NCBI GenBank assembly: GCA_035464115.1
Contig: DATHSN010000390.1
Coordinates: 1-6,822, forward strand
From: DATHSN01 sp035464115
Lineage (GTDB): Bacteria; Actinomycetota; Acidimicrobiia; Acidimicrobiales; SKKL01
DNA: 6,822 bases
Direction: 5' to 3'
Shown: in pieces, positions 1 through 5,917 of the stretch
How positions within the stretch are numbered: the stretch's first letter is position 1
Layout of the letters: each line of letters opens with the position of its first letter
The notes under the pieces: model-generated
Database searches by the model: none
What the model was told of the DNA's origin: nothing
The model's input: only the letters and a program-made list of their open reading frames with translations
Position numbers and translations under genes: made by a program

Positions 1-1015
1 CGTCGCGCACCACCTCACCGAACCGGTCGAGCCGCCGAGGGTCCTGGGCCCAGTCCATGCCCGCGAAGTAGTCGACCACCCGCGACGCCACCGATCCGTA
101 GCGCTCGACGATCCGGTCGGCGGCGTCGTCCCACGTGCACACCACCGCCACCGCCTCGAGGACCTCGTCGGTGATCTGGGCGGTCATGCCCGCCAGGTCG
201 CCGGCCTTCTGGCGCTCGCGCAACCGGGCGGTGGTGCCCTCGGCCCCGATCTGGTCGAACACGAACGCGTAGTTCGGTGTCGACCCGTAGAAGGCGATCT
301 GGGTGCGAGCCAGCTCCCGGCGTGACCGCCGCTCCTCGTCGGAGTCGCCCACCACGAGGAAGCAGGGCACGATGAGCGCCACGTCGTCGGGCGACCGGCC
401 GGCGAACGCCGCACCCGCGGCCACCTCGGGCACCACGGTGTCGCGCACGTAGACCGCCGTGTTCAGGGGGTGGACGTGCACGCCGTCGGCCACCTCACCG
501 GCCATGCGCAGCATCCACGGGTTCACCGCGGCGACGTCGATCGGCGGGTCGGCCACGTCGATGGGACCGGGCGACCACTGGCGCGGCAGCAGGCTGAGCT
601 GGTGGTGGACGCCGTCGAACGCGAGGGGGGCCTCACCCCGGAACGCGGTGAAGATCGCCCGCAGGGCGGCGACGTACTCCCGCAGCCGCGGGCCGGGCGG
701 GTCGAAGTCGACCCCGTAGCGACGCTCGATGTGGGCCCGCACCTGGGTGCCGAGGCCCAGCCGGAAGCGCCCGTTCGACACCTCGGCCAGCTCCCAGGCC
801 ACCTGGGCGGTGACCATGGGGCTCCGCGGGAACGCCACCGCGATCCCGGTCGCCAGGTCGAGATCGGCAGCGAGCGCCGCCGCCACGCACCCCAGGTAGG
901 CGGTGCGTCCCCCCTCGGTCACCACCAACCCGCTGTACCCCGCCCGCTCGGTGTCGCGGGCCAGCTCCTGCATCCTCCGCAACGGGAGGCCCCCGGTCAT
1001 GACGTCGACGTCCAC
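1..1015 (-). CDS. F420-dependent LLM-class (luciferase-like) oxidoreductase, TIGR03617-like; C-terminus cut by window edge
   Basis: Predicted flavin/F420-dependent oxidoreductase with a luciferase-like TIM-barrel fold; cytosolic, substrate unknown. The 338 residues visible carry the hallmarks of the family: an AFPRSPM segment at about 61-67, SNGRFRLGLGTQV at 80-92 (the cofactor-binding loop region of LLM proteins), EYVAALRAIF at 113-122 and VNPWMLRMAGEVADGVHVHP at 164-183. The pattern, including the QVRAHIERRY stretch after the GLG motif, matches my memory of the TIGR03617 F420-dependent group. The start is GTG at 1015: an in-frame TAG lies a few codons upstream, and the residues after it (DVDVM) fit the usual first beta strand. 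The next option is ATG at 1000. No Shine-Dalgarno is visible. No stop occurs before the left edge; the visible length already approximates my recollection of the family size, so little should be missing. It is separated from the upstream dehydrogenase by 207 bp of palindromes, so it is probably a separate transcription unit. Confidence 0.9.
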   Translation of the reverse strand, partial: MDVDVMTGGLPLRRMQELARDTERAGYSGLVVTEGGRTAYLGCVAAALAADLDLATGIAVAFPRSPMVTAQVAWELAEVSNGRFRLGLGTQVRAHIERRYGVDFDPPGPRLREYVAALRAIFTAFRGEAPLAFDGVHHQLSLLPRQWSPGPIDVADPPIDVAAVNPWMLRMAGEVADGVHVHPLNTAVYVRDTVVPEVAAGAAFAGRSPDDVALIVPCFLVVGDSDEERRSRRELARTQIAFYGSTPNYAFVFDQIGAEGTTARLRERQKAGDLAGMTAQITDEVLEAVAVVCTWDDAADRIVERYGSVASRVVDYFAGMDWAQDPRRLDRFGEVVRD

Positions 1016-1021
1016 GCCCCG

Positions 1022-1027
1022 TGGCTA
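1022..1027 (-). promoter_or_regulatory. Possible -10 element of a leaderless promoter for the LLM oxidoreductase
   Basis: On the minus strand TAGCCA lies exactly 6 nt before the GTG start, the spacing that would place transcription initiation at the start codon. It matches the actinobacterial TAnnnT pattern except for the last base. No convincing -35 is visible. No Shine-Dalgarno precedes this start, which fits a leaderless mRNA. Weak on its own; supported by similar spacing at two other genes in the window. Confidence 0.3.
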
Positions 1028-1067
1028 CCACAGCGACCCGCGGCGCCGCCCGACCCCTCCCACCCAC

Positions 1068-1077
1068 GAACCGGCGG
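1068..1077 (+). repeat. Truncated half-arm of the palindromic repeat
   Basis: GAACCGGCGG repeats the first nine bases of the 1161-1209 palindrome, and like that unit it follows a C-rich, CCCCTCCC-containing tract. No matching right arm follows, so it may be a decayed remnant of a third unit. It is short enough to be coincidence in GC-rich DNA. Confidence 0.3.
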
Positions 1078-1087
1078 CCACCCGTCC

Positions 1088-1137
1088 GAACTGGCGAACC
1101 GTGGAGCGCGAGATCCGCACCGACGATTCGCCAGAAC
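1088..1137 (+). repeat. Palindromic intergenic repeat, unit 1
   Basis: A 50-bp imperfect inverted repeat starting GAACTGGCGAACC and ending TTCGCCAGAAC. Folding it about its centre, positions 1091-1104 pair with 1121-1134 at 12 of 14 places; a small GCG/CGC stem can add to this with a one-base shift. It shares 12 of 13 bases at its left end and 12 of 12 at its right end (through position 1138) with the unit at 1161-1209, but the central part differs, so the ends and the pairing are what is conserved. It lies downstream of the dehydrogenase stop and upstream of the LLM start. It may act as a terminator hairpin, or belong to a dispersed REP-like family. Confidence 0.75.
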
Positions 1138-1160
1138 GCCGAGGGCGCGCACCCCCTCCC

Positions 1161-1209
1161 GAACCGGCGAACCCCGGGTGCGGGTCCCGCACCCTGGGTT
1201 CGCCAGAAC
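1161..1209 (+). repeat. Palindromic intergenic repeat, unit 2
   Basis: A 49-bp inverted repeat starting GAACCGGCGAACC and ending TTCGCCAGAAC. Twenty of 24 symmetric positions pair, leaving one central base, so it would form a long, very stable hairpin. It is in direct orientation with unit 1, 23 bp away. Read on the minus strand it begins 13 nt after the dehydrogenase stop, following a C-rich tract, so it is well placed to end that transcript. No U-tract follows it, so a classic intrinsic terminator is not shown. Confidence 0.8.
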
Positions 1210-1222
1210 GGAGGGGGTGGGG

Positions 1223-2056
1223 TCAGCGGTGGCCGAGGAGGGCGGCGACGACGTCGTCGAGCGGGGCCCGCTCGTCGCGGAACCCGGCCAGGCGGGCGCA
1301 CACCTCGGCGGCCGCCTCGTGGAATCCCGGGGGGAGCCCGCCGGCGGCGAAGGTGTCGGCGATCTCCTGCATCTCGGCCTCCCATCGCCAGCCCTTGGCC
1401 GACAAGGAGGCCGCCGCGGCCTCGCTGCGCGGCGCGAGGCCCGGGTCGACGGCGGCCCACTGGGCGACCAGCGCGTCGTCGACCCCGTGGGCGACGGCGG
1501 TGGCCCGCACGGCCACGAGCAGGGCCGCCGACCCCTTGGTCCAGGCCGCGAAGCACGCCTTCACCGCCGAGGCGGCGCCGGGACCGCCGTCGTGGACCAC
1601 GGTGGCGAGGGGTGTCCCGGCGAACAGGCCGGCGACCTCGTCGGCCCGGTCGCCCGACAGGTGGAGCCAGGTGGTGCCGGCGGATCGCGGCGGTGGGCCG
1701 ACGATGCCGCCGTCGACGAACCTGGCACCGGATCCCGTCGTCACGTGGGCGAGGTCGCGGGCGGTGGTCGGCGCGATGGCGTTGGCGTCGACGAAGAGGC
1801 CGCGGAACCCGGTGGCGAGCACCGCGTCGCACACCTCGGTGGCGGCACCGGGCGGGCACACCGACATCACCACGTCGGCCCCGTCGACCAGCGCGGCCAG
1901 GTCGGCGACCTCGACCAGGCGCTCGACCTCGGCTCGAGCCCGCGTCGCCGGCGACCGGCCCCGGCTCGCCCAGCGGACCTCGTGGCCGGCGCCGACCAGC
2001 GCCCCCGCCACCGCCGCGCCCATCTCCCCCGGGTGCAGGACTCCGATCACCGTCAT
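1223..2056 (-). CDS. NAD(P)-dependent oxidoreductase, 6-phosphogluconate/3-hydroxyisobutyrate dehydrogenase-like, DUF1932-type C-terminus
   Basis: 277 residues. The N-terminal Rossmann domain (about 1-160) opens with GVLHPGEMGAAV at 5-16, the GxxxPGxMG dinucleotide-binding form of this superfamily, followed by VMSVCPPG at 63-70, FVDANAIAP at 88-96 and VDGGIVGPPP at 114-123. The helical C-terminal part carries GPGAASAVKACFAAWTKG at 158-175; K166 occupies the place of the catalytic lysine in the beta-hydroxyacid dehydrogenase family. The RWEAEMQEIADTFAAGGLPPGFHEAAAE stretch (224-251) is typical of DUF1932 proteins. Substrate unknown; cytosolic. Start ATG at 2056, since the first strand MTVIGVL begins immediately. 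No Shine-Dalgarno precedes it, but a TACCGT hexamer lies 7 nt upstream. It is 46 bp downstream of the membrane-protein gene on the same strand, so it may be co-transcribed, but no functional link is visible. Hairpin repeats follow its stop. Confidence 0.92.
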   Translation of the reverse strand: MTVIGVLHPGEMGAAVAGALVGAGHEVRWASRGRSPATRARAEVERLVEVADLAALVDGADVVMSVCPPGAATEVCDAVLATGFRGLFVDANAIAPTTARDLAHVTTGSGARFVDGGIVGPPPRSAGTTWLHLSGDRADEVAGLFAGTPLATVVHDGGPGAASAVKACFAAWTKGSAALLVAVRATAVAHGVDDALVAQWAAVDPGLAPRSEAAAASLSAKGWRWEAEMQEIADTFAAGGLPPGFHEAAAEVCARLAGFRDERAPLDDVVAALLGHR

Positions 2057-2063
2057 GGACCGG

Positions 2064-2069
2064 ACGGTA
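2064..2069 (-). promoter_or_regulatory. Possible -10 element of a leaderless promoter for the dehydrogenase
   Basis: On the minus strand TACCGT, a perfect TAnnnT match, ends 7 nt before the ATG, so a transcript would start at or next to the start codon. It sits inside the 46-bp gap after the upstream gene and within a small CGGTACCG palindrome. No good -35 is seen. It suggests the dehydrogenase can be transcribed on its own as well as by read-through. Confidence 0.4.
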
Positions 2070-2102
2070 CCGGTGCCGCCCGAGCCGGTGACGACCCGGG
2101 CC

Positions 2103-4511
2103 CTACACGATCTGGCGGCGCCGGACGTCGACCAGCGCCGCGTAGCAGAACGGCACGGGCAGCCAGTAGGTGACGAGACGGAACACCAGGACCGCCGACA
2201 GCGCCACCGCCGGCTCGACGCCCGCGCCGGTGAGCACCGCCACCAGCGCCGCCTCGATGGCGCCCAGCCCGCCGGGCGTGGGGGCGGCCGACGCCACCGT
2301 GTTGGCCATCATGTAGAGGAGCCCGAGGTGGGCGAAGGCGAGATCGATGTCGAACGCCCGACAGGCCTGGGTGAAGGCCAGGATCGTGGTGATCTTGCCG
2401 ATGAACGCCCCGCCGAACAACAGCCCGAGCTTCGCCGGTTGGGCGGCGACTCCCGACAGCTCGCTCCACACCTTGGCGACGTTGGTGCGCAGCGGGCCGA
2501 ACACCACCCGGCGACCCCACGGGGTGACCAGCACCGCGCCGGCGACGACGAGCACCGCCAGGATGGCGAGGGCGACGGAGCTGGCGTCGGGCAGGTCGAA
2601 GCGCAGCACGTCCTCGTCACCCGCCCACACCGCGAACACCACGATGAGCACGACCTGCAGCGCGCCGCTGGCCAGGCTGGTGATCCCGACGCTCGCCGCC
2701 GCCACCGGGAGGTCGGTCCCGTTGGCCTGCAGGTAGCGGGCCCGCAACGCCATGCCACCTGCGTTGGCGGGCGTGAACCGGTTCAGGAACGACTGGGCGA
2801 ACATGATCTGGGTGGTCTGCAGGAACGGGAGCCGGTTCGGCACCGCACCCATCAACGAGAGCGCCCCGCCCACGAAGCCGAGGCCGGCCAGCACGACGAG
2901 GACGGGCAGGTAGCTCCAGTCGGCTCCGCTCAGGGCGTCGCTGATGGCCGACCAGTTGGAGGCGAACGCCAGCGCCACGTAGAGCAGCACCGTGGTGCCG
3001 AACAAGCCGACGACCCGTCCGAGCGAGATCCGGGCGACGTCGGCGAGCTCGTACTCCTCGAGCCCGGCGACGCGCTGCATCTCGCTGCGCACCGCGTCGA
3101 GGGTGTCGGTGTGGCGGACGCGGCGACGCAGCGGGGCGGGCAGCACGAGCGGTTGCACCATGGGCAGGGCCGCGGCGAGCTGATCGGCCGAGAGCTCGGC
3201 GGCCGCGGCGGACACGGCGCGCTCCGCCCCGACGAGCAGCGACAGGCTCACCGCGAGGGCAGCCACGTCGACGGCGAGCGTGCGGTCGTCGGCGGCGAGC
3301 ACCGACCAGCGGTGATCGACGAGCACGGGTCGGCCGTCGGGGCGCACGAGCACGTGGGTGGCGTCGCACCAGCGGTGGGCGATGCGGCGGCGGTGCAGCG
3401 CCGCGACCTCGCGCCAGACGGCACGCACGAGCGCGTCGTCGATCTCGTCGGGCGGGAGGTCGAGCAGTCGACGGCCCGGGACCGACTCGAGCGCCACCAG
3501 CCCGTCGCCGTCGGCCGTGGCGCCCACCGCCACGGGTCGGGCCACGTCGACGCCGGCGCCGTCGGCCATCGACGCGGCCAGCGCTTCGTGCTCGACCACC
3601 CGCGCGGACGACCAGCCCGGGCGATCGTCCTCGAGCCCGCGGACGCGCAGGGCGTTGATCGACCGCAGCAGGATCTCGGCGTTGCGCTCGTCGCGGCCGA
3701 CGAGCTTGACGAAGGCGTGCTCGTCGTCATCGCCCACCGCCACGAAGGTCCGAGCGTGGGTGGCACCGACGTCGACCTCGGTGAGCGACGCCACCGGCCA
3801 CCCCGCGGCCCGCAGGCCATCGACGACGTGGGCGGTGGTGATCCGGCGGCGGGGGGCGCCCCCCACGACCAGCACGAGCGACCCCACCACGGCGCCGAGC
3901 GCGATGGTCACGCCCAGGTTGAGGGGCACGGCGACGACGGTGATGGCCCGGGCCGCGCCGGCCAGCGCGATGGCGAGCCACGCGGCGCGCCGCCACGAGC
4001 GGGGGCCGGAGGCGGCGAGGACCGTGAGCGCCGCGGTGGCGGCACCGAGGTAGGCGCCCGAGGGGAAGGAGGCGCCGGTGAGCCAGCTCCCCTCGTCGGC
4101 GGTGTCGAGCACCTCGGGGGGCACGACCCGGTCGAGCCAGCCCTGGAGCAGGGCGACGAGCACACCGGCGACCACCGCAGCGGCCGCGGCGACCGCCAGG
4201 AGCCGCCACCGCCGTCGCACCGCCAACGCCCCCACGACGACCACGGGCGCCACCACGGCCACGAGCTGGGCCGACCCGAGCAGCGCCCGTTGGACGACGT
4301 CGGGCAGGTCGATGAAGAACCCGGCCAGCTCGGCCGAGAGCGCCCGCACCCGGTCGGGATCGACCCAGGCCGCGAGCGAGAGCGCACCGAGCACGGCGGC
4401 GGCGGTGACCAGCCGGGCCACGTCGGCGGGATGGCGGCGCCACTCGTCGGCGGCGGCAGCAGGATCGACGGCCGTCGAGGCGTCCTCGACGGGGTCGACC
4501 GTGGCGGTCAC
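2103..4511 (-). CDS. Tripartite membrane protein: degenerate PAP2-like part, kinase-like part, C-terminal LPG-synthase/flippase-type transmembrane domain
   Basis: 802 residues. About 32-217 is hydrophobic and PAP2-like: FPSG at 149-152 followed by A153 where PAP2 enzymes have His, then R188 with A194 and N198 where His and Asp are expected. About 225-465 looks like a kinase/APH fold: VK at 268-269 (beta-3 Lys), E279 (helix C), then H379-R380-W381 and D399-H400-R401 in place of HRD and DFG, with H386 where the loop Asn should be. About 495-795 is the lysylphosphatidylglycerol-synthase-type membrane domain (MprF family, PF03706-like): FLNRFTPANAGGMALRARYLQ at 575-595 and APTPGGLGAIEAAL at 743-756, then FRLVTYWLPVPF. 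Likely role: lipid or lipid-linked substrate handling in the cytoplasmic membrane, with non-catalytic regulatory N-terminal parts (inference). Start GTG at 4511 overlaps the upstream gene's stop as GTGA, implying translational coupling; an open frame extends to 4622 but would overlap that gene much further. Confidence 0.85.
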   Translation of the reverse strand: MTATVDPVEDASTAVDPAAAADEWRRHPADVARLVTAAAVLGALSLAAWVDPDRVRALSAELAGFFIDLPDVVQRALLGSAQLVAVVAPVVVVGALAVRRRWRLLAVAAAAAVVAGVLVALLQGWLDRVVPPEVLDTADEGSWLTGASFPSGAYLGAATAALTVLAASGPRSWRRAAWLAIALAGAARAITVVAVPLNLGVTIALGAVVGSLVLVVGGAPRRRITTAHVVDGLRAAGWPVASLTEVDVGATHARTFVAVGDDDEHAFVKLVGRDERNAEILLRSINALRVRGLEDDRPGWSSARVVEHEALAASMADGAGVDVARPVAVGATADGDGLVALESVPGRRLLDLPPDEIDDALVRAVWREVAALHRRRIAHRWCDATHVLVRPDGRPVLVDHRWSVLAADDRTLAVDVAALAVSLSLLVGAERAVSAAAAELSADQLAAALPMVQPLVLPAPLRRRVRHTDTLDAVRSEMQRVAGLEEYELADVARISLGRVVGLFGTTVLLYVALAFASNWSAISDALSGADWSYLPVLVVLAGLGFVGGALSLMGAVPNRLPFLQTTQIMFAQSFLNRFTPANAGGMALRARYLQANGTDLPVAAASVGITSLASGALQVVLIVVFAVWAGDEDVLRFDLPDASSVALAILAVLVVAGAVLVTPWGRRVVFGPLRTNVAKVWSELSGVAAQPAKLGLLFGGAFIGKITTILAFTQACRAFDIDLAFAHLGLLYMMANTVASAAPTPGGLGAIEAALVAVLTGAGVEPAVALSAVLVFRLVTYWLPVPFCYAALVDVRRRQIV

Positions 4512-5797
4512 GGCACCGACTCGGCGGGCGTCCGGCCCGCCAAACCGGACGGGCCGAAGATCCCCACGGCGACGATCGCCGCGGCCACGACCAAGGTGAG
4601 CCACGACCAGCCCCACCACCACACGACGACGAGGGCGAGCACGCCCGCGGTCACCCGGGCGCCGTCACGGTGGGCGACGAACGCGCGGGCCGGTCCGCCG
4701 GCGCGCTCGATGCGGACGCGGGCGGCGTGGGCCGAGCCCGACGGGCCGGTGAGCCACCCGGCGATGGCCGCCACCGAACCCAGCACCAGCAGCAGCTGGG
4801 CGAGACGGATCAGCCCGCTGGAGAACGACGAGACCACCACCGCCGCGGCCTGGCGAGCGTCGGGATCGGTGATGACGAGCGGCAGTGCGTCGAGGACCCG
4901 TCCGATGACCAGCACCGCGAGCGCCGCCGCGATGGCCACCGCCACCCCGAGCTGGACGATGGTGCGCCGCCGGTGGGGGCTCACCGCGATCGCCCCGACC
5001 GCCAACAGCACGGTGGCCACGACGATGAGCGCGATGGCCCGCTCGATGAGCACCAGCCCCCGCTGGGCCTGCGCGACCGCCACCTCGGCGCGAGCGAGCG
5101 CGTCGGAGTCGTAGACGACCACGGTGCCGAAGTCGTCGGGGAGGTCGACGTCGAAGCGGTCCTCCACCGCCGCCACCAGCTGGTCGACCCCGGACCCGAT
5201 GTCGGGCAGCTGCCAGTCGCCCGGGAGGAGGTCGCCGAGCCCCTGGAGGGCGGCGATGAGCAACCCGCTGAGGTCGAGGCGGACCTCACCCGTCTCGATC
5301 GAGAGGGCGTCGACCCTGAACCCGAGCCCGTCGCCCCGGAGCAGGGCGACCGTGCGGGCGTGGGCCCGCCGCACCGCGCCGGCGAGCAGGTCCTGGGCGG
5401 TGTCGGTGCGCAACAGGTCGCCCACCCGGTCGGCGATGGTGCCCCGCACCGCCCCCACGAGGATCGGGGTGGCCGGCGCCAGCGGCCCGAGCGCGGACTG
5501 GACCGCACCGGTGTCGATGATCAGCGTGAGCAGCTGGTCGGTGAGCTCGGCGGCGACCGGGTCGATGACCGCCGGGTCGTCGAGCACGTCGGACACCACC
5601 GCGGTGAAGCGGTCGGAGTCGAGCACGGTGCGCTCGGCCCACACCGCCACCGTGCTGGCCAGGAGGGCGACCGCGGTGAGCGCCACGAGGACGGCCGCCG
5701 CCGGTCCTCGAGCGCCACGGCCGCGGCCGGATGGAGGCGCGATCGGCGCCTCGACGGTGTCGTCATCGCCACCGGGTGCCACGGTCGCCTGGGCCAC
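4508..5797 (-). CDS. Multi-pass membrane protein with large predicted extracytoplasmic domain, family not recognised
   Basis: 429 residues. A short polar cytoplasmic N-terminus rich in Asp, Gly and Arg is followed by a membrane segment at about 33-54, then a ~195-residue soluble stretch (55-250) predicted outside the membrane. That stretch contains LDSDRFTAVVSDVLDDPAVIDPVAAELTDQL at 59-89, a pattern I associate with uncharacterised actinobacterial membrane proteins. Further hydrophobic segments lie at about 254-273, 279-299, 331-350 and 382-414; the last contains a tryptophan cluster (W393, W394, W395, W397, W399). No catalytic motif is seen. Start GTG at 5797 is chosen because TACGCT lies 6 nt upstream, consistent with a leaderless mRNA; GTG at 5782 is an in-frame alternative. 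The reading frame stays open well beyond, but that part is antisense to the Nudix-like gene. Its stop overlaps the next gene's start by 4 bp, so the two products probably act together. Confidence 0.82.
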   Translation of the reverse strand: MAQATVAPGGDDDTVEAPIAPPSGRGRGARGPAAAVLVALTAVALLASTVAVWAERTVLDSDRFTAVVSDVLDDPAVIDPVAAELTDQLLTLIIDTGAVQSALGPLAPATPILVGAVRGTIADRVGDLLRTDTAQDLLAGAVRRAHARTVALLRGDGLGFRVDALSIETGEVRLDLSGLLIAALQGLGDLLPGDWQLPDIGSGVDQLVAAVEDRFDVDLPDDFGTVVVYDSDALARAEVAVAQAQRGLVLIERAIALIVVATVLLAVGAIAVSPHRRRTIVQLGVAVAIAAALAVLVIGRVLDALPLVITDPDARQAAAVVVSSFSSGLIRLAQLLLVLGSVAAIAGWLTGPSGSAHAARVRIERAGGPARAFVAHRDGARVTAGVLALVVVWWWGWSWLTLVVAAAIVAVGIFGPSGLAGRTPAESVP

Positions 5798-5803
5798 CCG
5801 CGG

Positions 5804-5809
5804 AGCGTA
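5804..5809 (-). promoter_or_regulatory. Probable -10 element of a leaderless promoter for the membrane-protein operon
   Basis: TACGCT on the minus strand matches TAnnnT and ends 6 nt before the GTG at 5797. A -35 with a 17-nt spacer would fall at 5827-5832 (CGTGCC, not a consensus match), which is the proximal edge of the dyad at 5827-5855. With no Shine-Dalgarno in front of the GTG, a transcript starting at the codon itself is the simplest reading. Confidence 0.45.
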
Positions 5810-5826
5810 CCGATCCGCCCCGACTC

Positions 5827-5855
5827 GGCACGTCACCCTGAACGGGTGAGGTGCC
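5827..5855. promoter_or_regulatory. 29-bp dyad in the divergent intergenic region, candidate operator
   Basis: GGCAC-g-TCACCC, a 5-nt centre TGAAC, then GGGTGA-g-GTGCC: 11 of 12 arm positions pair, with a single G/G mismatch. It lies between two divergent genes, covering the expected -35 region of the minus-strand operon and lying 33 bp upstream of a possible -10 for the plus-strand gene. The geometry suits binding of a dimeric repressor or activator controlling both directions. No regulator gene is present in the window, so the binding protein is unknown. A hairpin acting in RNA is less likely because it lies upstream of both predicted transcription starts. Confidence 0.5.
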
Positions 5856-5887
5856 ACCCGATGCGCGCCCGCTCGCGCCGCGGGTGC

Positions 5888-5893
5888 GATGAT
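5888..5893 (+). promoter_or_regulatory. Weak candidate -10 for the Nudix-like gene
   Basis: GATGAT preceded by TGC (an extended -10 look) lies 10 nt upstream of the AGGAGG, which would give a short leader carrying the ribosome binding site. The hexamer is a poor match and no -35 is visible. Confidence 0.22.
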
Positions 5894-5903
5894 CGGGCGA
5901 CCC

Positions 5904-5909
5904 AGGAGG
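5904..5909 (+). promoter_or_regulatory. Strong Shine-Dalgarno, fixes the start of the Nudix-like gene
   Basis: AGGAGG ends 8 nt before the GTG at 5918. It decides between that start and the in-frame ATG at 5861, which has no such signal. It is the only strong Shine-Dalgarno in front of a start codon in this window. Confidence 0.85.
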
Positions 5910-5917
5910 CATCCCCC

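Noticed and set aside
1088..1209. CRISPR array
   Set aside because: Only two units are present, each is itself a full-length palindrome, the cores differ, and there are no cas genes.
470..2173. Plus-strand open frame of 567 codons
   Set aside because: It is antisense to the LLM oxidoreductase and dehydrogenase and crosses the intergenic palindromes; no domain is recognised.
4512..4622. 37-residue N-terminal extension of the tripartite membrane protein
   Set aside because: It would be encoded inside the upstream gene in another frame and is basic and low in complexity. The GTGA overlap at 4508-4511 is the usual arrangement for coupled genes.
903..5114. Very long plus-strand open frame (over 1400 codons)
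   Set aside because: It is antisense to three well-supported minus-strand genes, has a low-complexity composition rich in His, Arg, Gly, Pro and Thr, and shows no recognisable domain. GC-rich DNA commonly leaves such frames open by chance.
4670..5917. Plus-strand open frame upstream of and in frame with the Nudix-like gene
   Set aside because: It is antisense to the membrane-protein gene; the strong AGGAGG and the family resemblance begin only at the GTG at 5918.
5861..5917. Start of the Nudix-like gene at ATG 5861
   Set aside because: It is in frame but lacks a Shine-Dalgarno, and the added residues are Arg-rich and unlike the family. The GTG at 5918 has AGGAGG at ideal spacing.
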